From: Pascua guehoae
Taxonomy: Eukaryota; Basidiomycota; Tremellomycetes; Trichosporonales; Trichosporonaceae
Length of the DNA: 64,000 bases
Reading direction: 5' to 3'
NCBI GenBank assembly: GCA_001600415.1
Contig: BCJX01000002.1
Coordinates: forward strand, 124,001-188,000
Shown: positions 35,205 to 46,798 of the stretch, piece by piece
How positions within the stretch are numbered: position 1 is the first letter of the stretch
How the letters are laid out: each line of letters begins with the position of its first letter
Translations under genes and position numbers: made by a program
Notes under the pieces: generated by a model
What the model was told of the DNA's origin: nothing
Seen by the model: only the letters and a program-made list of their open reading frames with translations
Database searches by the model: none

Positions 35205-37231
35205 ATGTCGTTCCATTCACCTCCACACCCAAGCATTTCAGAGCGCAAAGCATCGCCACCACGCGGCCTTGTCGACCGTGCGCCACTCGCGCCACCACCA
35301 GCAACGTTACCTCGAACCCTTCCTTTCGAGCTGCCCAACAACTCTAAGACTGTCCTCTTACACTCAAGCAATGAGTGGGAAGTGAGTAGCCGTCCATTTG
35401 GACTGGCTTACCCTCCAACTATGGTGCCGTTCGGGTTGTGATCGTTAACTGGTAATAGGAGATGAGGAAGACGATCGCCACCCACCTTGACGTTCCCGCA
35501 CGCTTGCCCTTGACATTCCCATTGCCGCCGGGCAACGCCGAGAAGCAATGATCGACGTCTCAGCATGGCCTGACTGTGTCTTGGATGCGATGAGGGGGGA
35601 GGCCGCACCGCCTTTGATCAAAATTCGGCTTCAACCAACCCTGGAAGGTGGCTGCAGCACGATTTCGAACGACTCAAGCGAGCAAAGCGACACCAGTCGA
35701 AACTCGGAAGCTGAGGTCAATGAGTTCCGTCTTCAAAATGCGTTCCAACCTCAAAACGCGCTCCGTCCTCAAAATGCGTTCCGTCTTCAGACGCTTCGTC
35801 CTCAAAATGAGCTCCGTCCTCAACATGAGCTCCGTCCTCAACATGAGCTCCGTCCTCAACATGAGCTCCGTCCTCAAAATGCGCTCCGTCTTCAAGATGG
35901 GATCCGTCTTCAGATGCTCCGTCCTCAAAATGAGCTCGGTCCTCAAAATTCGCTTCGTCTTCAAACGCAGGGAGAGTCCGTTGCAACGAAGCACTGGGAT
36001 AACCCCAGTACTACAACCAACACGGACAATAAGGCGGGTGAAGAACCGATCATCCTAACTGTCTATTGGCCCAATGGCAGCAGCCAGGCCGTGCGGGTGT
36101 GGCCAGACTGTCGCGTGAGGCGCTTGAGAAAAGAAATGAAATCCCGCGGCTTCGAGGACTCGTGTCTCACATGGGAGGGACAACGACTGTTCGACGGCCA
36201 TTCGTTTCGTGAGATCGGCATCGAAGACGGTGACAGCCTCTTCTACCTTCAGGAACAGGTTGGGGGCAAACCTGTAATCTACCTCTACCCGGTGGAGGAG
36301 GACACGAATGTGTCTGTTCAGCTGTCTGTCTGCCCAGAGTGTGAGTATGCACTTGTTGAGCATAGCTCTGGCCAGTTCCTAAACAATGCTGACCACGAAG
36401 GGAGCTTCAGCGCGGTTTACCCAACAATGCCCACTACACCCGCGGGGTCCGTGGGGGACGAATGGGAGCACATTCACTGGGATGTGGTTGCACAACCCAA
36501 CAGCGATCTCGAGTGCCAAAGGACCGGTGCAAATGTTCCCTATTTGTTCTGGGAGGGTAAGTCGCGTCAGACTACAAGTCGCTCCCACTCCCTATTGCTG
36601 ATCCGTTTCAGCCACAACAAACGGTACTGTCTCTGTCGATGGTGAAGGCCCGGCGACTGTGTTCAGTCCGGCTCGCCCATCGCTCAGTCCTGATGACCCC
36701 ACGGTACTTGTCCTACCAGCCGAACACGTTCCCGGATACCTCGATCGCGCGCTGGAGGTTCTGGGCCTAGTAAGTTAACTTCTAATGACCCGCCCATGAA
36801 CAGCGTTCGCATTAATGACCCCCATCGTTTCTGACACCCAGAACCATGCCCAGCGAACCGACTTCATTACGTGCGTAAGGGGTTCCATGATGTTGCTTCA
36901 TCGAGTCACCACATATCGGGCAAGCTGACGGACTAGCTACTGGCTCCACGCCATCAACCAGCACAAGCACGTTGCCCTGCGCTTCCTGCCACAGGAAGAG
37001 TACGAGCCGGCTGCCCCACTCGATATCACTCCCATACCTGACCACGTCACGCGGGTATTCATGCTGTTCCGCGGCGTCGAGGACCAGCACCTGCATCACT
37101 GGGAAGCAGCACGGGCACGTATCGCCGAGCCGGTCAAGTGCTGGTGCGATATCGTGGGCACCGACAACGAGCGGCAGGCGGATACGAGGCTGTTTCGCGT
37201 GCTAGAGTGGGGCGGGATGGAGGTGAAGTAA
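35205..37231 (+). CDS. Ubiquitin-like-domain protein with coding minisatellite; N-terminal frame break
   Basis: Exons: 35205-35381, 35459-36556, 36612-36769, 36842-36870 and 36937-37231. From the ATG at 35548 the frame encodes 496 aa: a disordered start, a run of (L/F)R(P/L)QNE-like heptads (about 35725-35968), a ubiquitin-like fold (about 36040-36255, with LTVYWPNGSSQAV, TWEGQRLFDGHSF and IEDGDSLFYL), then a domain starting KPVIYLYP that includes SFSAVYP and LFWEG and ends with RFLPQEEYEPAAPLDITP and VFMLFRGVE. This KPVIYL domain is a conserved fungal module of unknown function. The upstream exon from 35205 reads into 35459 but stops at TGA overlapping the ATG at 35548, while the other frame continues with a plausible sequence. 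The two N-terminal pieces therefore look like one protein broken by a one-base shift near 35490-35510. The role may be protein-protein interaction; there is no catalytic motif. Confidence 0.8.
35725..35968 (+). repeat. Coding minisatellite (18-21 bp unit)
   Basis: About 13 imperfect copies of a unit such as CTCCGTCCTCAAAATGAG, with 18-bp (RPQNEL-type) and shortened 15-bp forms, inside the ubiquitin-like gene. Three consecutive copies near 35813-35870 carry CATGAG and are almost identical, so they arose recently. The units keep frame. Confidence 0.9.
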
Positions 37232-39393
37232 GCAAAGGGGAACGATGTGAGGAGGCGAGTGGGGTATTATGAAGCGTCTATATGACCTATGAGGCATTGT
37301 GAGGAGAAGGTAGGCGGACGGGTAACGATGCTTCGCTGAGTTGGGCGATAACGCAGGGGATTGGTCAGTAGAGATGCCATGACCACATGTGGCCTTTCTG
37401 GGAGATCAGAGGACTTGGGAGGGCAATGCAACTGAGTGGCGATGCAACTTTGGGGTTAAGTGGTTCACGGGCCCTTTACTAACTTGGGAATCAAGGCCAC
37501 GTTCGCACCAGGTCATCAAGTAACCGGGGAGCAGCAGCGCACACACCTGATCCACGCACGACTCGCAACATCAACCCGCCACCGCCTTTGCCGGCGGATT
37601 TGCAGATTTTTAGCCTCTGCCCACATCTGAAAGAGTAGACTTTACTCACCAAACAAAACATATGCACAGATCCCAGGCCACAGCGCTTCGCCACCGGCGT
37701 CCAAGCGGGGGATGATCCGATATTTCCGTCCAACGGGTGACCGTCGGTCCACAGTGCGTAGCCGGCGAAAACTTGCGTCGGTGCAGTGCACAGGTCGCTG
37801 AGAACTTCACCCGAACTCGGCCCGAACTAACAACTGAGAGCCGCTGTTGTTGTTCAGTAGTCTCTTACGTCGTTGGGCCGTCAGAAATGGGGTGAGGAGT
37901 GTTTGGCCACCGGGTTAGCGGTGTTTGGAACAGCGGATGATTGGAAAGCTCGGACCGCTGTGTGCTATTGCGACAATGACACCCACGTCCCCAATGATGG
38001 ACATGCACAATGTCGCGCTCGTCCGGTTTTTGTCGGTCCTGGGTTTTACATGTCGCCTTGTTCCCTGGATCTCATGTGCTGGATGTTCCGAGTCTCCCCT
38101 TGTACGCCACGGTAGAACAGTTTGGCTGTGCGGAAGGCCCGTGCTCGAATGCTGCTACACGTTCGCTTAACGCGTGTTTTTGCCCCTCGCAGAGGAGGAG
38201 GTGAACATGACAACTAGCGAGTGTTGAGTTGTTGGCAGAGTGCGCCTGCCTTGTACTTCTCTCACTTTTACCCGGAAGCTGTAGCTATAGCACCCATCCG
38301 TTATCGCTGCCCAAGTCGCATAGATCCGATCTTACGCACCTGCCTCTGTGCTCGGTGCGCTGGTACTTGGTCCTCGGTTGCAGACGTCGTTCAAACTTTA
38401 CTCGTGAGAGGAGCTGATACTCTTTGCCACTGATATGCCACAAGCTGTCGATGCACAGGTACGTGAGTTGCCGCCTGGCGGAACGTCCAGTTTCATTCGC
38501 GTTTTGCGCCCGTCCATGCGCATGGCGCTTGGATACAAGCTGCATGGGCTTGAGCGCACTTCACCCTTGGCCTTACCAGCCAATACAATTGTCCCAATTG
38601 ACGTGTAGCCCCACAAGACGACGTACCGAGGTACTCAAGGTGGTCAGAGCGACTTGCGGCAGCCCGTGAAGGAGCATGGCCTTCCGCGGCCGGAAAGGGG
38701 AAACGGGGGTTGTGCTCTTGCGGCAGGGTAGAGGGGCAGTTGTTAAAAACGCCACCCTGCAGACAAGAGCAAATCACAGCCGTCGTGTCATTTTTTTAAG
38801 ACAGTGGTCCCAGCGCCATGCACACCCAAAAGTGCACACACCGACGCATGCACCGCCAGAGACTGCGTGCACACACCAGGACACAAGCCCTCGCACCGTC
38901 GGAACATCCAACAGCCGAGCGCCAAAAAGGTCCGTGCCAAGCACATGCAGATGCGCCATGTGCTATTTCGCGCTCTTTCCCCGCACCGTGCCTTGAAACT
39001 GTCCCCAAGCCGTGCCCTGGGATCATGGACGGCGGTTCCTGACTATTGTTCAGCTCGAGTGGCTCAGAGAGCGGCATGTATGGCTTGCGACATGAGGGTG
39101 GTGGCGAACGGGGCCCATTGGGGTTTATGGGACGACACGGTGCGAGCGAGTCATGTTGCGAGTGAGGTCAGGTTTCCGAAGGGCTTTGAGGTCCTGCAAG
39201 TCTTGGCATTGCGCGAAGGAGAATCCCAGTGGAGCCACCGAGTGGCCAGAGATGGTGTTATTAAAGAGCCCCGAGAGGGGAGAGCATTCCTCTCCCACCA
39301 ACAAAGCAAAAAGCACCAACAAGACTACCTCTGCCCATCCATCCGGCAACCCAATCCCTTCCCTCACTAGACCCCGCACACTCTCTACCCGCA
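37232..39393. other. Intergenic
   Basis: About 2.2 kb between the ubiquitin-like gene and the transporter gene. No gene or RNA recognised. The last few hundred bases, pyrimidine-rich before 39394, are probably promoter of the transporter gene. Confidence 0.5.
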
Positions 39394-40593
39394 ATGTCCG
39401 ACATCCGCGCACCCGAGGAGGGAAGGAAGCCTGAGGAGCGTGAGTCGAGTTGTGGCCGAGTGTTGTCAATAGCCACTGGTTGAATGCTCGTGGTGGAGCG
39501 AGTCTGCCACAGCAGACCAGCATGGTGGCAAAGAGGCAACATGCCTCTCGATATCTGAAAGTCTCGGCTGCGCCAAACGACAAGGGTGCTCGATGTTTAC
39601 AGACATACTCACGCCAGTCCTCGTCCCCCCCACTCCTCCCAAGGCCAGCGCCGGTGCCCTCGGTATGTCCCAACATTTCAGTGACGCGTGCCTCGGCTCA
39701 CTTCGCTCTCAGGTCTCATGGCATATGGCTTCAGCCTCTTCTTCCTGTCGTTCATCTCCGTCCACGTGAGTTTCAGGCAATAGGATAGATTCACTTGGAA
39801 CATGGGGCCCCCGGCGAGCGGGACTGGGAATCTGCTAGCCGGGCGTTCCCAACGCTCGGTCCTGGCATCCAGTCTGCCACTTAGCGAGGCAACGGGTCTG
39901 GGTCACATTCCAAAGAAACCGTCACCACAGGCACCTTGGGAGTCTGCTAACAGACAGGCCCGCCACATCACCTCGTTTGCCATCTTCGTCCCCTGCGGTC
40001 TCATGTTCGGTGGTGCCGCCCAGTTCCTTGCCGCCATCCTGTGCTACTTTGAGGGTTCGACTTTCGCCTTTGTGACGTTTGCCATGTACTCGGCCTTCTA
40101 CGCGAGCATCGGCATCATGTTCTGGCCCTCGTCGGGCTCCGTCTCTGCCTACTCCGAGGCCGACTTCAACCAGGCGTTTGGCCTCTACATGATCGTGTGG
40201 GCCATCATCACTGCCTGCATGGCCGTGGCCTCTACGCGCACCAACCTCGCCACCTTCCTGGTCTACATTGGCGCCTTGGTCGTCTTCGTCCTGAGCGCTG
40301 CCGGTCACTGCGCCGACTCGATCAGCACCGTCAAGGCCTCTGGTAAGTCCATTTGCCCTGCTCTCTCTCGCCCCGTTCGATTCCCCCGCCCACCCCCCCC
40401 CCCCCCGGATAGCGCTTACTCTTCTCAGGCTACTTCGGCTTCTTCACCGGTGCCGTCTCGATCTACGCCGCCACCTCGATCGTCTGGGCCGACACTGGTG
40501 TCGCTATCTCTCTTCCTGTATGTGACCATCCCCATCTGTTCGTTCCCCCGCTCACACCAACAGCTTGTCTCGCTCGACCGCAAGCGCTCGTAA
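39394..40593 (+). CDS. GPR1/FUN34/YaaH (acetate/ammonia) membrane transporter family protein
   Basis: Six exons: 39394-39439, 39618-39662, 39713-39765, 39958-40342, 40429-40517 and 40564-40593, giving 215 aa with all phases consistent. After a short polar N-terminus comes ASAGALGLMAYGFSLFFLS, the family signature region corresponding to NPAPLGL. Six hydrophobic helices follow: FFLSFISV, FAIFVPCGLMFGGAAQFLAA, FVTFAMYSAFYASIGIMFW, GLYMIVWAIITACMAV, FLVYIGALVVFVLSAAG, and YFGFFTGAVSIYAATSIVW. The tail LVSLDRKRS is short. The family includes yeast Ady2/Ato1 and bacterial SatP and moves acetate and other short monocarboxylates, or is linked to ammonia export. The protein is shorter than most fungal members, mainly at the N-terminus. 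The fourth-exon acceptor was chosen by frame (GACAG|GCC). Confidence 0.92.
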
Positions 40594-41299
40594 AGGAGGG
40601 AGACGGAAAGTATTACCCGCCACCCACAAAATAAGATGACGACTATTATAAGACATAGGGTCCCCACGATATCAGTTAAGAACTCGACCTCGCTGGGATG
40701 GACACGTTTCTTGATACGCCTCTTGATAGATACGCCTCTTGATAGATACCCACCCAGCGTAATACTGTAGGCGAGATGAATAGTTGTTGTGCCAAACACA
40801 TTATGGATCCACGAAGAGCCGACGATCAGTTAGCGGAATATGACGAGAGGAGAGGTATTAGCACGTTCGGGATATCATGTCAAAGTAAGTAGTCATAGTC
40901 CAGGTGTGGCCGAGAGTGTTCTCAACCAACATGTGATGATGTCGGGACAGCTTCCATTGAACGCTATCACATTCCCAACATCTGCACGGCCACCATCTAC
41001 TTTCTGTTCCGGACTGAAGCTTCTGCGGTACAGCTCAATGCTCGGCTGAAGCTGACGATCCATGGCCCTGAACGTCTTCTCTGGCAAAGGAGCGGCAATC
41101 CCCCTTTGTGCCACCAGGTCGCTGTCCGGTGGGTGAACAGCACCCGGTATCAAAGTCGCTCTGTGGGTCCTGGTCAACCACGCGCCCTTCCATCAAAGTT
41201 GGAGCGACCGGCGTGACGGGTGTGGCACCACATGAAAGATGCCAGGAAATCCGTAGGCGTAGCACTGGAGTGCCGATAGAGTACTCATAGAGTCTGGCA
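40594..41299. other. Convergent intergenic region, may contain a last exon of the next gene
   Basis: Lies between the stop of the transporter gene and the stop at 41300. A minus-strand open frame (40893 to about 41165) encodes a protein-like segment with PEKTFRAMDRQLQPSIELY. An intron from the AG|GTGATG donor at about 41302 to a CCCACAG acceptor near 41165 would join it in phase to the gene at 41300-42636. This is possible but unproven. Confidence 0.4.
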
Positions 41300-42636
41300 T
41301 CACCTGAAGAATGGGGAGAAGGCATGCTGGGCCAACCGCTGACCTTCGACCACCTTTGTGGCAGATGATCGCGGTTCCCCCTCGTCCGAAGTAATGGCGG
41401 CGGCAGTAGGAGTCTCGTTAACAATATGTGATGGCGCAGCAGACGTCGAGGTCGAGGCATTGTTGGAGAAGAAAGGCGAGATAGAATGCTGGGCCAACTG
41501 CTGGGCTGGTGGCGCCTGAGCTGCTTGCGGGGCTGGGTTGGAGAAGAAGGGCGACATGGCGTGTTGTGCGAATTGCGGCTCGGGAGCCGGTTGCGCCACG
41601 GGAGGGCTGGCGTTGGCGAAGAAAGGCGAGAAGGCATGTTGGGCGAACCGTTGTTCGGAGGCGACTTGAGGCGGGACTGTTGGCATAGGAGGCGAAGTTG
41701 CTCCGGTGGTCTGGAGACCTCCAGTTGAGGGCATAGATTTGGCATCGTTATCGAGCCTGCTGCCGGCGAACTGGGCACCACCAACGTCTGCTGATGGAGC
41801 AGAGGGCTGGGAGGACTGAGACGTGTTGGCGAAGAAGGGGGAGAAAGCGTGTTGGGCAAATCGTTGCCCGGTCGGTGGCGCCGTTGAAGTTTGCATGCTC
41901 CCCCCGTGAGAATGCGCATCATCGCCAGCCGCCGAGGTTATGGATCGGTTGTCCGACATGTTGTCACCAAGTGTTGAACACACTGATGTCTGAGAGAGAG
42001 TTGGTGGGAGTGTGGGAACGAGGTCTATGGCCTGCGCCGTCGTCGGTAATAAGTCGAGATCGATGTCGATGGCCGAAGAGGGCTTATCGTCTTGGTGGAC
42101 TGGTATCAACGCGCCGTCGACGATCATCCACTGCCGTTCGCGGAGACTGCACGGCTGTGGTCCACAGGTGTAGCAGTTGTCGAGACGTATACGCCAGTGG
42201 CCGATTGGGACAGGATCAGGGACGCGGCACCTGAGATCTGCGATACGGCAGGCGTGACAAGCGAGCTCTGGTGGGACGCTGGAGTCAGTCGGACGACACG
42301 GCGCGAGCAGAGTGCTTGAGGACAACAAGAGGGGTAATCAATGAGGAGCCATGATGAAGATGACCAGTATGACCGGTATCACACAGGCACAGAACCGAGC
42401 GTCCAGTCGCACGCGAGCACTCACTCGTGCACCTTGCCCGCACCGATCATGTCCGACTCGCCAAGCCTCAAGGTTGCAGCGACGAATCGGAGCACAGTAG
42501 CGTAGTCTGCCTCGCACCCAGGGAACGCCTCGTTTGGCAAAGAATGGGCCCCAGCGCCACCGTTTCTCGTCTTCTTGCAAGGGCTCGCGATAGGCGGTGG
42601 AGATACCCCAGGTTTGCGCTTTGTCATCTGGGGCAT
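41300..42636 (-). CDS. Cys-cluster protein with five QHAFSPFF-type motifs
   Basis: Two exons, 42636-42425 and 42278-41300, give 396 aa. After a basic, disordered N-terminus comes a cysteine cluster spaced C-X2-C-X6-C-X17-C-X2-C-X4-C, resembling a Zn2Cys6 module with an overlong middle loop and a short last loop. The rest is disordered, rich in Ser, Pro, Ala and Gln, and carries five copies of a 10-12-residue motif of the form (R/Q)(F/L)AQHAFSPFF(A/S)N (near 41306-41335, 41462-41494, 41537-41571, 41612-41650 and 41827-41862). The intron lies, in the same phase, directly before the PPxxAC start of the cluster, exactly as in the neighbouring gene at 42914-44628, so the two are paralogues. A DNA-binding or protein-docking role is inferred, not shown. 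A further exon downstream is possible. Confidence 0.75.
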
Positions 42637-42913
42637 GCGAGCGGAAAATGGAGAGAGACGGAGCGACGGTGGATGCCGAGGTGGGCAATGTTTGGTTGCA
42701 ATAAGGAAAGGGACGAGGTCTCGACGTCACAACAAAGTGTTGTTACGTAATGAGGCGACTTTGTGTCGATGCAAACACGGAGGGGATCCTGCATATCCTG
42801 CATGTTGCTGATCACTCCCAACATTGCATCTGCTGATCTGCGGATCGCGACGTGCATGCTGTTTGCAACGATGGGTGCGAACGCCATGTAGCCCTGACGC
42901 TTCCGTTCCTCGT

Positions 42914-44628
42914 TCACTCAACCCTATGCCGGAGCTCGCGCTCCAACATGCCCGCTACCCTATCGCACGCAGCCATCCTCTCCATGGCTGCCGCGATTGC
43001 CGCGGCGGCGGCCTGCCTATCTCGGATGATAGCAGTGTGTATACCGGCGAGAGCGGGGCTTGGTTGGGTGGCGAGAAGCGAGGGCAAGTCGTCATGTAGG
43101 ACAGTGAGGAGCGCCGTAAGGGTATTTGATACGGGTTGGAGATTGTCGCCGAGGTCGCGAGGACGTTGAGATGGCGAAGGTGGCCGCGAGCGAACCAAAG
43201 GCATAGCATAGCCACTTCTCCCGACATAAGGTTGCTCTGCGCTTCTCATTCCCGCCGAGGTAGAAGCCATGTGGACGGGCCCGATGCGCTCAGCGGTAGA
43301 AACGAGGGGCGCGACTGGCCCAGCGCTTGAGGAGGAGCGTGTCTTGGACTCGTGCCGGTCGTGCACATCGTGACTGTCGCTGAGCCCACTGTCACGCTCC
43401 AAACGCGCATGGGCACGACCGGTGCTCAAGATAACGTTGTCACCAGCCGGCTGTGCGTGAACCAAATCAACAACGCGCATGGGCCGGGGCCGTATCGGTC
43501 GCGGACTTGAAACAGAGAGAATCGAATCCCGTCGAGAAGTACGCGCTGGCCGTGACACTCCTTGAGTCGACGGCGGCTGTGTACTGGTACCATTTTTTGC
43601 GTCCGTCGATAGCGAGGGCCGTCGTTCGGGTCGTGTTGAGGCGTGGCCTGCCTGACTCGATTGGATTGCGGGTGCGAGTCTTGGGAGGTGTGACATTAAT
43701 GCCGTCTGATGAATCAACGAGTCTACCCCTTCGTGGCCGCTTGTTTCTCCGCGGCCTGTCGAATGGGATCCAGCAGAGCCACACCTCTCGTTTCGAGGAG
43801 AGAGAGAATCGGGATTACACGTATTGGTGACCACGGGCGCAGGAGAAAATGCCTCGGATATGGGGGTAGGGGAGCGAGTTGATGGAGCAGAGCGCAGACA
43901 AGTCCCGCCTGGTGTCCCCGACGGGGGGACCTGGAGTGGATGCACCATGCCCCGGGATGGTGCCAGGACGGGTGTACGGGTGGATTGACGAGGTGAACTG
44001 GAGGCAGTCGATCCCGGTGGGGTCTGGCTTCGACTCATAGATGACAAACAATCGACAGAGCAGGTAGCTGTTTGAGTTGATGGCGATCTGCTCAGTGACT
44101 GCTGCTCTTGCCCTTTTTTTCTCGGCCCTTCATCCTCTCTACTCTCCGACTTGCGCTTGACACCGAGCTCCTCGTCACTCCCGGTCCGTTTGCGCTCCCT
44201 ATTAAATTTTCCCCGCTGGGCATCTTTGACGCGGCCCGCTGGCTTGGGCACAGGCTGGAGTCGCCCGGTGACCTTGTCGTATAAAAGGTCGAAATCGCTA
44301 CGATACGTCGCCTTGTCGCACTTGTCGTGCCTACGCTCGCAGTTTACGCAGGCAAAACGTGTGATGGTGTGGTTGTCCGAGTTGTAGTGCATTATATGGA
44401 TAACACAAGGTTTGGATCGGTTGAGGCAGGCAGTGCATGCGTATTGAGGAGGTGCTCTGGGGTTAGCTAGCTGGGGGACAAGGAAGTAAACAAAACTGTT
44501 CACAAAATGGAACAGATGTGTATGACGCACTTGTACAGCTGCTGGTGAGGTTTCGCAGGATCTTCTTGCAACTCAAAGCCGTACCTCGACATCACAGCTC
44601 GCGGGATAGGCTCCGACGGTGGTGGCAT
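42914..44628 (-). CDS. Long-spacer Cys-cluster protein, putative regulator
   Basis: Two exons, 44628-44531 and 44456-42914, give 546 aa. The cluster is C-X2-C-X6-C-X18-C-X2-C-X6-C (CTACLNRSKPC, then CVNCERRHDKC), close to the Zn2Cys6 pattern except that the middle loop is 18 residues instead of the usual 5-12. It is followed by basic segments (KRKSES, RKKGQ) that could be nuclear localisation signals, then a long Ser/Pro/Thr-rich disordered region. The C-terminus (about the last 90 residues) is helical and rich in Leu and Ala (VLHDDLPSLLATQPSPALA, then an Ala-rich helix with MERMAACDRVAGMLERELRH). The intron position matches the paralogue at 41300-42636. An in-frame ATG at 44799 would add 57 residues, but the one at 44628 has better context. 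No fungal TF middle domain is visible. Confidence 0.78.
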
Positions 44629-46798
44629 TGTTAACGGAGAACGTTTGAGGAAACAGTGAGGCAGCCGGTGATTGATACTGGAGAAGGACAAATGGGCGAT
44701 TGGAGCTGGAGAAACACCCCGCCCTTGGAGTAGTGTACAAAACGGTGGCGAGTGAATGCTTGAGCAACTGTTCTCAGTACGTTTACGAGAGGAAGGCATC
44801 AGGATGGCGTAAATGTTTTACATTGTGGTTTGAACGGTGCAACTTTGAGGCTTGCAACAACACATGTGGTTGGGCCATGTAGATAAGGAACGGTGGCTAT
44901 CAACACTGATAAGGGAACCCAGAGTATTTGTCTCACTAAAAAGGGAATGACGCCACCCAACGTAGACTGTACTAAAGTGTACTTTCTAACATATTTGAAG
45001 GCTAATAATAGTTGAAGGATTTGCTTTCCCAGCAGCCTCTAGTTATTCACTATTGCATTGTCTGTCGAAGCACAGAAGGCTGGGCCTGGTGGGAAGGCTC
45101 GGAAGGGCACAGCAGCCATGCCGCACCCTATGATGAACGAGACGATCCCATTGGCTTGAGAGTGGCCGAGCGGCACAGTGTTGGGTCCCATGATACGCCG
45201 CTACCCGAGACAGGAATGCGTCAGCAAACCACGCCGAAGCTGTGGCAAGGTCACCAGGAGGCGGGGCCCGGGCCTACAGTGAGTGGCCATGAGTGCGAAG
45301 GCAGCCCTGCGGCATTGCTGTGGATCCAGTTCTGGTGGCAAGGCGTTGTGGTTCCTTTGGGGGAGCCCCACACCCCATGGGGGCATGGCGCTTCATCGGC
45401 GCTAATGCCGAATGCACCACCATCACCGGATCATTAGTCACTCCGGCACGCAATGTCGACCCCATTGGGTGAACGTTTCTTATCATTCTTGGCGAACGGC
45501 GCGACGTCGCCACCTGCGCGGCCATGATATGGTCATGGCAAAACGGTCGAATCAGAACGAAGCACAGTAATCCAGGCACGGCCGCCTCGCGCCTTTCCAG
45601 CCAACGAATGTCAGTGTGGATTTAGCCCCCTGCATCCCTGGATGTCGTGAAAGGTGGACGGTGTGGCGCACTCTGTTGGTCTAGAATGCTGGCTGTGCCG
45701 GGTGATATCTCGCTTCAAGCGCTGATAGCTATCGCAGAGCAGAGGCGAGGAAGATTACTGCCGCGTCCATCCATCCATGGCGTGAAGCGAAGGAGTGGGC
45801 TACGTTAGCGACTCAGTGAAGGTAGTCGCTGCTGATCTTGCGCCGCGGCCGAGAGTGGTGGGCTCGAGCTCACTTCTGAGGCATGTGGCGCTTATCCAAT
45901 GTGACTGACTTCTCATCGCTCTCGCAGGCAGCCAAGTAGAGGGCATTGGCAGACATAGATTGACGGCAGATGACAACGCCATTGTACCGGAAATTAGCGC
46001 CCGGTGGTGGGTCTCGAGGGGCTAGTTGGCACCAGCTGCAGCTGCCAGCGTGGGCACCGGCAATTCCACTGCCATCGACAACCCTAGATCATCGCCATCC
46101 CCACCATCCAACGAACCAAGCACACACACACACACCCCCTCTGCCTCCACCACACGCCCTTCCCAAAGGAACATCCTCTCTTACCATCGCAGACAATAGC
46201 AAGGATGCTGCTAAGCCACTCACACACACCCAGTCTGCTCACGGCGAAGGGGGTCTGCCCCAGGGCGCTCCAGGACGGGCGCGAGATCATTTTGGGTATC
46301 CCCGGTCGATTTAGAGCCTCCTCTAAAATCAAAATGGAGCTCCGCAGAAATGGAGCACCTCGCAGGTCAAGCTTCCGTCCTACCTTCACTTTCCGGCTCG
46401 GGTTAAATGAAGCTATCTTGAACTGGTTGGCCCGCTTAGCGCCACGACACGTCACATTCGCCGCAGTACACAGACACTGTGTGCCACCTCTTGTGCTCTT
46501 CCTTTGCACAATGCTGATCCTTGACTACTTCTGATCTTTCACGTGCGCGTCAAACATTCAACACAACAGTGACCCACGCAATCCGGCAGCACCCGTCGTT
46601 GGCCGGTTGGTGAGACCGTGTTACGTTGGACGCAGCCCTTTTTGTCCTTCGTGAGTCACGATTAAATACACACCCGCAACCCCGACATCTGGCAAACTGC
46701 ATCTAAGCACACTACAATACTACAAGATTCTGCTCTGGTCGCAAAACATGAGCTCGATCTGCACACTCATCTCTTCACCTCGTCAGCCCTCCCATCCT
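44629..46798. other. Intergenic
   Basis: About 2.2 kb without a supported gene. Includes the upstream region of the Cys-cluster gene. A plus-strand 141-codon frame at 45012-45437 and several shorter frames have no domain. A CA-rich tract lies at about 46118-46134. Confidence 0.5.
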
